Shown here: positions 13,867 to 19,078 of the stretch, piece after piece | Numbering within the stretch: the first letter of the stretch is position 1 | Layout: every line of letters starts with the position of its first letter | Assembly: GCA_023139255.1 (NCBI GenBank) | Contig: JAGLNY010000086.1 | Location: 1 to 19,078, forward strand | Length of the DNA stretch: 19,078 nt | Direction of reading: 5' to 3' | Source: Spirochaetales bacterium | GTDB lineage: Bacteria; Spirochaetota; Spirochaetia; JABMQR01 | Program-made: the position numbers and the translations under genes | The notes under the pieces: model-generated | The model's database searches: none | What the model was told of the DNA's origin: nothing | Seen by the model: only the letters and a program-made list of their open reading frames with translations

Positions 13867-14707
13867 TTTGTCTTTTTTTGGGAGGAAACATAAGCTTCAG
13901 GATATTAAACGGAAACCTGCCCGGCTGCTGCTGAATATAGTGATTGGTATAATAATACTTGCAGGGATTATGTATGTAGTTTTTGAATTTGTTATTAAAC
14001 CGAATATGGTTATTGATGAAGTAGTAATTAATTTTGAAGGATCCAGTGTTCCAATCCCTAATGAATTATATACATTGGCTGATAAGCTTCAGGGAATAAC
14101 ATTTTCGGAAGCTGAACCCAGATCCCTGGAAGCTGCTTTTTCTGATTTGGATGAGATAACCCATGCAGAAATTACCAGATCATTATCCGGTAGGTTGGGA
14201 ATCATTCTATACCCAAGAATCCCGGTCTGCATTTTGAAAATAACTGTATCACTATCGAAAGAGTCGAAAGAGTCGAAAGATAAGATTGAATATAAGCCGG
14301 TTGACAAGGAAGGATTTTTGTATAGTGCAACGGAGAAGTATACCGATTATTTTCGAAGGATTGTCCCGGTAATTGAAATTACTTCGTTTGAAACCCTGTC
14401 GGGAACATGGGAAAAAGTTTCGGATAACCTGCTGCAGACTGCACAGCTGCTTTTAAGTCTTCAAGAGATGGATATAGATGTATTTAACTTGATAACAAAA
14501 GTAAAATACGATAATAATAGTAAGTATAATAATGCATCAGCATTTTTTAGAATCTCAGAATCGAATATTGAGTTTCAGCTGGCTGGAGATCTGGAACTAA
14601 AGTCGTTCTATGAAAGTATTAAAGCTGTAATAGAAATGACTGAATCATGGGAAAAAGAATTTATCCGAATTGCTGTACATAATGATGCAGCAATATGCCG
14701 GTTATAG
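13859..14707 (+). CDS. ftsQ: Cell division protein FtsQ/DivIB
   Basis: Bitopic divisome protein that recruits or holds FtsL and FtsB. 282 residues: a basic cytoplasmic tail (1–22), one membrane helix (23–45), then an extracytoplasmic POTRA-like segment (DEVVINFEGSSVPIPNELYTL, 53 onward) and a beta domain with the typical 'IL.P.IPVCILK' strand and VDKEGFLY. The ATG at 13859 has AGGAGGT 5 bases upstream (13847–13853), within the 3' end of ftsW, so the pair is coupled. An insertion of three Ser-Lys-Glu/Asp units (133–141) comes from a 9-bp tandem repeat. FtsQ sequence is poorly conserved; the call combines topology, the strand motif and position before ftsA. Confidence 0.85.
   Translation: MSNLSFFGRKHKLQDIKRKPARLLLNIVIGIIILAGIMYVVFEFVIKPNMVIDEVVINFEGSSVPIPNELYTLADKLQGITFSEAEPRSLEAAFSDLDEITHAEITRSLSGRLGIILYPRIPVCILKITVSLSKESKESKDKIEYKPVDKEGFLYSATEKYTDYFRRIVPVIEITSFETLSGTWEKVSDNLLQTAQLLLSLQEMDIDVFNLITKVKYDNNSKYNNASAFFRISESNIEFQLAGDLELKSFYESIKAVIEMTESWEKEFIRIAVHNDAAICRL
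14255..14281 (+). repeat. 9-bp tandem repeat inside ftsQ
   Basis: Three head-to-tail copies of TCGAAAGAG, the last ending in T instead of G (14255–14263, 14264–14272, 14273–14281). In frame this gives SKE-SKE-SKD in the extracytoplasmic domain. Copy-number change would keep the reading frame. Confidence 0.8.
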
Positions 14708-14719
14708 GAAGGTTTGTCT

Positions 14720-15967
14720 GTGGGGAATCATATTTTAGGTCTTGATATTGGAAGCTCAAAAATTTGTGCAGTTGTCGGGTCAGTTGACCGTGATGGTGTT
14801 GTTCGGATTGAGAGTGTCAGCGAGAGACCCTCTGAGGGGATAAGAGCCGGTATTGTTGAGAATATTGAGACCGCGTTAAAAGTTGTCTCTTCGGTAATAG
14901 AAGATGTTGAACTCAAAACAGGCAGGGAACTCCAGCATATTGTTACTAGTATTGGTGGACAGCATATATCAGGGTTGAATTCGCAAGGGGTAGTAGGAAT
15001 AAGTGATCAGCACCAGGAAATACGTAAAGAAGATATCTACAAATCAATGGAAGTTGCCCGGGCTTTCGAACTACCGCTTGATCGTGAAATTCTCCACACA
15101 CTTGTTCAGGAATTTCGTGTAGATGGCCGTGGTGGAATTAAAGATCCTGTAGATATGCTAGGGCATCGATTAGAGACAAAAGTTATGATAGTTACAGGAT
15201 CAGTTTCTGTTTCACAAAACATTAATAAATGCATTAGTCGTGCAGGATTCCAGGTTCAGCGACTGATACTTCAACAACTAGCTGATTCTGAGGCTGTTCT
15301 CTCTCAGGAAGAGAAAGAAATGGGAACTTTGCTGATTAATATCGGCGGCGGAATGACGAATATGATCGGTTACATTGGAGGAGCCCCATATTATGTCGGG
15401 GGCATTAATATGGGTGGAAATCAAGTATCCTCGGATCTTGCCTATATTCTTAATAAACCAAAAAGTCTTGTAGAGGAGCTTAAATGTGAACATGGATGCT
15501 GTTACGGACCGCTAATCGGACAGCATGAAGACATCATTATTCCACAAGTGGGCGGGTGGCCGTCAATCAAAATGCCCAAGAGGGAAATATGCCGAATTAT
15601 TGAACCCCGGATGGTAGAAATTTTTTCAATTCTTAAGGGAATACTTGCAAAAAACAAGACTGCAGGTTCATTTGGCGGCGGGGTAGTTATTACCGGTGGT
15701 GGTTCAATGCTGCCCGGTACTGTCGAACTGGCAGCTGAAGTTTTTGGTCTGCCTGCAAGGCTGGGACTGCCAAAGCCTGTAGAAGGTTTGGAAAGTAGAT
15801 ATATTGATCCTCAATATGCTACTGCTATAGGACTGGTATTGTATGAATCCAAGAGGAAAGGTGATTTAAGTCATGTGCGGACGCACAGAAGCAGAAATAT
15901 AGGAGCGATAGATAAAATAAATCCTTTAGTGAAGAAAGTGAAGGATTTATTTGATATGCTCTTTTAA
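14720..15967 (+). CDS. ftsA: Cell division protein FtsA
   Basis: Actin-fold ATPase that tethers FtsZ to the membrane and recruits late division proteins. I favour GTG at 14720 (415 residues), 7 bases after AGGAAGG (14706–14712); TTG at 14714 lies too close to that site. Phosphate loops are GLDIGSSKI (7–15) and LLINIGGGMTN (about 204–214), and the adenosine motif is VITGGGSMLPG (about 325–335). The FtsA-specific 1C subdomain lies between the first two. The last residues, INPLVKKVKDLFDMLF, form an amphipathic helix of the membrane-targeting type. It begins 12 bases after ftsQ and ends 73 bases before ftsZ. Confidence 0.95.
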   Translation: MGNHILGLDIGSSKICAVVGSVDRDGVVRIESVSERPSEGIRAGIVENIETALKVVSSVIEDVELKTGRELQHIVTSIGGQHISGLNSQGVVGISDQHQEIRKEDIYKSMEVARAFELPLDREILHTLVQEFRVDGRGGIKDPVDMLGHRLETKVMIVTGSVSVSQNINKCISRAGFQVQRLILQQLADSEAVLSQEEKEMGTLLINIGGGMTNMIGYIGGAPYYVGGINMGGNQVSSDLAYILNKPKSLVEELKCEHGCCYGPLIGQHEDIIIPQVGGWPSIKMPKREICRIIEPRMVEIFSILKGILAKNKTAGSFGGGVVITGGGSMLPGTVELAAEVFGLPARLGLPKPVEGLESRYIDPQYATAIGLVLYESKRKGDLSHVRTHRSRNIGAIDKINPLVKKVKDLFDMLF

Positions 15968-16040
15968 ATAGATTTTGGTAGTAATTCTTAGTTGTAGCAA
16001 ACAGTAAGAAATACTCCATGTTCAACTTTATGGAGGAATC

Positions 16041-17270
16041 ATGAATATTGAGATTTTTGAGGGTATCGGAGATTCAGCAGACGTAGATCGAACCACTCCC
16101 ACAGATATTAAAGTCATAGGCATCGGTGGAGGCGGGGGAAATGCTGTAAACCGTATGATAGCTGGAGGGCTGAAAAAAGTACATTATGTTGTCCTGAACA
16201 CAGATATGCAGGCCTTGCAAAGATCAAACGCCCATACCAGGATGCCGATAGGCTCGAGACTCACTAATGGTCTTGGGGCAGGGGGTATCCCTGAAGTCGG
16301 TGAGCAAGCCGCGATGGAGTCCCATGAGGAAATTAAGGAGCTTCTGGATGGTACAGATATGGTTTTTATTACTGCCGGCATGGGTGGTGGTACCGGTACA
16401 GGTGCAGCGCCGATAATTGCAGAGATAGCTAAAGAAATCAATGCATTAACAGTAGCAGTAGTAACAACCCCGTTCCTGTTTGAGGGGAAGAAGAAGCTTA
16501 TGCTGGCTTCTGATGGAATTGATAAACTTCGCAAGAGCGTTGATACCCTTATTATTATTCCCAATCAGTATCTGCTTAAAATAGTTGAGAACAACACCCC
16601 TATTAAACAGGCTTTTCAGATTGCGGATGATGTTCTTAGGCAGGGAGTACAGGGAATCAGTGAGCTGATTACGGAACCGGGGGAGATCAATATCGATTTT
16701 GCGGATGTCCGGACTGTTATGAAAGGCCGCGGTGATGCATTAATGGGTATTGGAATTGGTGAGGGAGAAAACAGGGCAGTAGATGCTGCTACCGCCGCAA
16801 TTAATAATCCGCTTCTGGAGAATGCAAAGATTGAGGGCGCGAAGGGTATCCTTGTTAATCTTGCAGGCAGCGATGATCTTACTCTCAAGGAGTATCAGGA
16901 TGTTGTTGAGATAATAACACAGAATGCTGATGAAGATGCGCTGATTATTGCCGGACAGGCGTATAATCCCGAACTTGGTGATAGAATTAAGGTTACCGTA
17001 GTGGCAACAGGATTCAGCAGACCGAAAGACCTGAAAGAAAGTATTGCTGAAAAACAAACACAGCAGCAACAAAAAGGGATTTCTTCTGTTATTAAACCCA
17101 GGGAACCGGTAGCCCAGACTGCAATTCCCGGTCACAAATCCGCGGAAGTTATAACAGTAGACAGATGGGAAGACCTGCAGCGTAAATTAGGTACAGGTGA
17201 TGAATTGCCTGAGGATTTCTCCTATCCTGCTGTTCTCAGATATAAACAGGAAAATGAACAGGATACATAA
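16041..17270 (+). CDS. ftsZ: Cell division protein FtsZ
   Basis: Tubulin-like GTPase that forms the cytokinetic Z-ring. 409 residues. A polar N-terminal stretch precedes IKVIGIGGGGGNAVNRM; the tubulin signature GGGTGTG is at 115–121; the T7 synergy loop NIDFADVRTVM starts at Asn217. A Gln/Lys-rich linker begins near 335. The C-terminal peptide is DFSYPAVLRYKQ (392–403), recognisable as the FtsA/ZipA-binding tail but with SYPAV where many species have 'DIPAF'. The ATG at 16041 follows GGAGGA (16032–16037) by 3 bases. The 73-base gap after ftsA holds no convincing promoter. A Xer recombinase follows 3 bases later. Confidence 0.98.
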   Translation: MNIEIFEGIGDSADVDRTTPTDIKVIGIGGGGGNAVNRMIAGGLKKVHYVVLNTDMQALQRSNAHTRMPIGSRLTNGLGAGGIPEVGEQAAMESHEEIKELLDGTDMVFITAGMGGGTGTGAAPIIAEIAKEINALTVAVVTTPFLFEGKKKLMLASDGIDKLRKSVDTLIIIPNQYLLKIVENNTPIKQAFQIADDVLRQGVQGISELITEPGEINIDFADVRTVMKGRGDALMGIGIGEGENRAVDAATAAINNPLLENAKIEGAKGILVNLAGSDDLTLKEYQDVVEIITQNADEDALIIAGQAYNPELGDRIKVTVVATGFSRPKDLKESIAEKQTQQQQKGISSVIKPREPVAQTAIPGHKSAEVITVDRWEDLQRKLGTGDELPEDFSYPAVLRYKQENEQDT

Positions 17271-17273
17271 AGT

Positions 17274-18182
17274 ATGATAGTAGAAACAGTCCTGCTGCTT
17301 GAAACATACCAGGATTATCTTGCCTTGGAGCAGCGGTTGGCTGAGTCTACAATCTCAATGTATACAGATGAGATAAAGAAACTCCTTTCGTTCCTTGGAA
17401 TAAAGAAAATTGTACCTGAAAAAGCAGATGCAGTGGTTTTAATAAGCTATCTGGCAAAGCGGGGAACGGATAACCTGGATAAGCGGACAGTTGCAAAAAT
17501 CCTCACATCTTTAAGATCTTTTTTCCGTTTTCTTATCAGTGAGAATATCCGTGCTGATAACCCCACAGATAAAATTGAATCACCCGGAACTTCAAGGAAA
17601 CTCCCGGAGGTATTGTCCCTTAGTGAAGTTGAGACTTTACTCTCATGTATTCCCTATAATTCAATAATTGGGATACGGGACAGAGCTCTTTTTGAACTAA
17701 TATATTCTACGGGGCTGCGTTCTAGTGAGGCTGCCGGGCTGCGGATGAATAATCTGTTTATGGAAGAGAATTTACTACGGGTTGTGGGAAAACGGGATAA
17801 AGAACGTGTTATTCCGTTAGGTTCCAGGGCAGCAGCAGAGCTGAAAAGATACTTTAAAGATGCACGGCCTCTTCTTTCAAACGAACGAATAATGACCGAT
17901 GCAGTTTTTCTATCAATACGCGGCAGTAGAATCAGCAGGAAAAGCATTTGGGATCGATTGAAGAAATATGCCGCAGAAGCCGGAGTTTCTTCCAAGGTCC
18001 ATACCTTACGGCACTCATATGCAACTCATATACTGAATGGGGGGGCGGATCTTCGGGTGGTTCAGGAGCTTCTTGGGCATTCAGATATCAGTACAACTCA
18101 AATTTATACACATATCAGCACTGCTGAACTGCAAAAAAATTACAACAAATATCACCCCGGGTTAAGAACAAAGCTGCGTTAA
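17274..18182 (+). CDS. xerC: Tyrosine recombinase XerC/XerD
   Basis: Site-specific recombinase that resolves chromosome dimers at dif sites during division. 302 residues, typical for XerC/D. An N-terminal core-binding SAM-like domain (about 8–90) precedes the catalytic domain. All catalytic residues are visible: Arg149 (STGLRSSE), Lys173, His243 and Arg246 (HTLRHSYATH), His269 (LLGHSDI) and Tyr278 (TTQIYTHIS). I cannot tell XerC from XerD by eye; the symbol reflects the usual name at this locus. The ATG lies 3 bases after the ftsZ stop, and the upstream AGGATA within ftsZ is a weak ribosome site, so coupled translation is likely. Size and context argue against a phage integrase. Confidence 0.9.
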   Translation: MIVETVLLLETYQDYLALEQRLAESTISMYTDEIKKLLSFLGIKKIVPEKADAVVLISYLAKRGTDNLDKRTVAKILTSLRSFFRFLISENIRADNPTDKIESPGTSRKLPEVLSLSEVETLLSCIPYNSIIGIRDRALFELIYSTGLRSSEAAGLRMNNLFMEENLLRVVGKRDKERVIPLGSRAAAELKRYFKDARPLLSNERIMTDAVFLSIRGSRISRKSIWDRLKKYAAEAGVSSKVHTLRHSYATHILNGGADLRVVQELLGHSDISTTQIYTHISTAELQKNYNKYHPGLRTKLR

Positions 18183-18265
18183 AACTTACATAAAATAAAA
18201 AAATCTTTGCTAATTTGAATATTTCTCTGCTTTTTCTCAGTCAGAAGGTATAGAGAGGAAAAAAA
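18183..18265 (+). other. xerC–dprA intergenic spacer
   Basis: 83 AT-rich bases. GAGAGG (18253–18258) followed by a run of A residues forms the dprA ribosome site, 7 bases before its ATG. I see no stable hairpin, so dprA may still be part of the upstream operon. Confidence 0.5.
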
Positions 18266-19078
18266 ATGAACCAACTGAGTAAAATTGCAATTAGCAGGAT
18301 TCCTGGACTCCGGTCGAAAGAGAAAGTTTTTTTATCATCCTATCTCACAGATGGGAGAACCCTGCTTCAGCTTAGCTGTAGGGAAATTGAGTATTTACTT
18401 AAAAGAAGGATACGACTGCACAAGTACAACCCCCAAACAGTTCTCCTTGAAGCAGAATTGATCTGCAGATGGGTTGAGGAAAATAGTGCAGGTATAGTGT
18501 GTATGGATGAATTGTCATATCCGGCAATACTGCGTGAAATTTATGATCCGCCATATTTACTCTACTATAAAGGCACTCTTCCCCCTCAAGGATTCCATGC
18601 AATAGGGGTGGTTGGTACAAGGCATGCCTCCCCGGCCTCAGAGCGGGCTGCATTTAAGCTGGGGCTGGAAGCAGGCTATGCAGGGATCCCGGTGATTTCC
18701 GGGCTGGCAATAGGGATTGACTACGCTGCCCATACTGGTTCGGTTTCTATCTCAGGAAAAACCTGGGGAGTGCTTGGCAGCGGTATTGGCAATATCTATC
18801 CTGCTTCATCTTTGCGTACAATAGCAAGGATGCTCGACTCCAATGGCGGAATTATGAGTGAGTACCCCCCGCTGGAGCCCCCGCGGCGGTGGAATTTTCC
18901 AGCAAGAAACAGGATAATAAGCGGATTATGCCGGGCTGTCTGTATTGTTGAGGCTCCGGAACGTTCAGGTGCATTAATTACAGCCTCATTTGCTCTTGAA
19001 CAGGGTCGGGATGTTTATATTCACAAAACAGGTCTTCTTTCACGAACCTCAAAAGGTACAAAAAAACTTGCCGAAGAG
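18266..19078 (+). CDS. dprA: DNA processing protein DprA (Smf), 3'-partial
   Basis: Single-strand DNA-binding protein that loads RecA on incoming DNA in transformable bacteria and is widely conserved elsewhere. The frame stays open for 271 codons to the window edge. An N-terminal helical region (1–80) has a helix-hairpin-like IPGL. The Rossmann-like domain starts GVVGTRHAS (114–122), then ISGLAIGIDYAAH (144–156), GSGIGNIYPA (171–180), FPARNRIISGL (211–221), VEAPERSGALITA (228–240). The next segment reads GRDVYIHKTGLLSRTSKGTKKL, where most DprA proteins have 'GRDVFAVPG'; the VPG turn is missing. The ATG at 18266 has GAGAGG 7 bases upstream. Expected remaining length is some 20–100 residues outside the window. 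Confidence 0.95.
   Translation, partial: MNQLSKIAISRIPGLRSKEKVFLSSYLTDGRTLLQLSCREIEYLLKRRIRLHKYNPQTVLLEAELICRWVEENSAGIVCMDELSYPAILREIYDPPYLLYYKGTLPPQGFHAIGVVGTRHASPASERAAFKLGLEAGYAGIPVISGLAIGIDYAAHTGSVSISGKTWGVLGSGIGNIYPASSLRTIARMLDSNGGIMSEYPPLEPPRRWNFPARNRIISGLCRAVCIVEAPERSGALITASFALEQGRDVYIHKTGLLSRTSKGTKKLAEE

Noticed and set aside
15968..16040. Separate promoter for ftsZ in the ftsA–ftsZ gap
   Set aside because: No pair of -35 and -10 boxes with acceptable match and spacing was found; only the ribosome site is clear.
16184..16564. 126-codon antisense ORF within ftsZ, and similar antisense ORFs at 16616–16888 and 16740–17135
   Set aside because: These are codon shadows of the strongly conserved ftsZ frame; composition is Ser/Pro/Ile-rich with no recognisable domain or ribosome site.
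17274..18182. Tyrosine recombinase as the integrase of a mobile element
   Set aside because: Length, intact Xer-type motifs and tight linkage to ftsZ indicate a housekeeping XerC/D; no attachment-site repeats or phage genes are nearby.

Overview
The window reads as ordinary bacterial chromosome, fairly AT-rich by eye (not computed) and densely coding. The content best fits a free-living or host-associated spirochaete (Spirochaetales). The reasons are the set nadK–recN, a DUF3536-type GH57 enzyme, a DUF4912 protein, a GH57 branching enzyme, a slimmed-down division and cell-wall (dcw) cluster beginning with mraZ, and a Xer recombinase and dprA directly after ftsZ. This assignment is inference from gene content and remembered gene order, not from a search. 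No RNA gene, insertion sequence, prophage or CRISPR array is visible.

Region 1 (1–3412, plus strand) holds the 3' part of a DegT/DnrJ-like aminotransferase homologue that seems to lack the PLP-binding lysine, then NAD kinase (nadK) and the DNA-repair ATPase recN, which overlap by 8 bases.

Region 2 (3436–8130) is an alpha-glucan block. A 703-residue GH57/DUF3536 protein lies on the minus strand. Divergent from it, on the plus strand, are a DUF4912 protein with a Rho-N/SAP-like N-terminus and a GH57 1,4-alpha-glucan branching enzyme, one base apart. The divergent intergenic region (about 5548–5807) holds two sigma-70-like promoters, a near-identical direct repeat placed at or next to each -35 box, and a 21-codon all-hydrophobic mini-ORF. 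That mini-ORF ends exactly where a +1 shift would fuse it to the DUF4912 frame.

Region 3 (about 8140–18182) is a dcw cluster in the order mraZ, rsmH, ftsL, murF, mraY, ftsW, ftsQ, ftsA, ftsZ, followed 3 bases later by a xerC/xerD-type recombinase. All genes are on the plus strand with short gaps or overlaps, so one long operon is likely. Its promoter (TTGACT/TACTAT) is followed by GTGGG-type motifs spaced by multiples of about 10 bp, a good candidate operator for MraZ autoregulation. ftsI (the septal transpeptidase), murE, murD, murG, murC and ddl are absent from positions where many bacteria keep them.

Region 4 (18266–19078) is the start of dprA, which runs off the window.

The genes fit together as cell-wall precursor synthesis (murF, mraY), septal glycan polymerisation (ftsW with ftsL and ftsQ), Z-ring assembly (ftsZ, ftsA), rRNA modification (rsmH) and chromosome-dimer resolution (xer), under a probable MraZ switch. 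No clearly new multi-gene system is evident. The strongest leads are the DUF4912 leader/frameshift arrangement, the phased MraZ operator, and the lysine-less DegT homologue.
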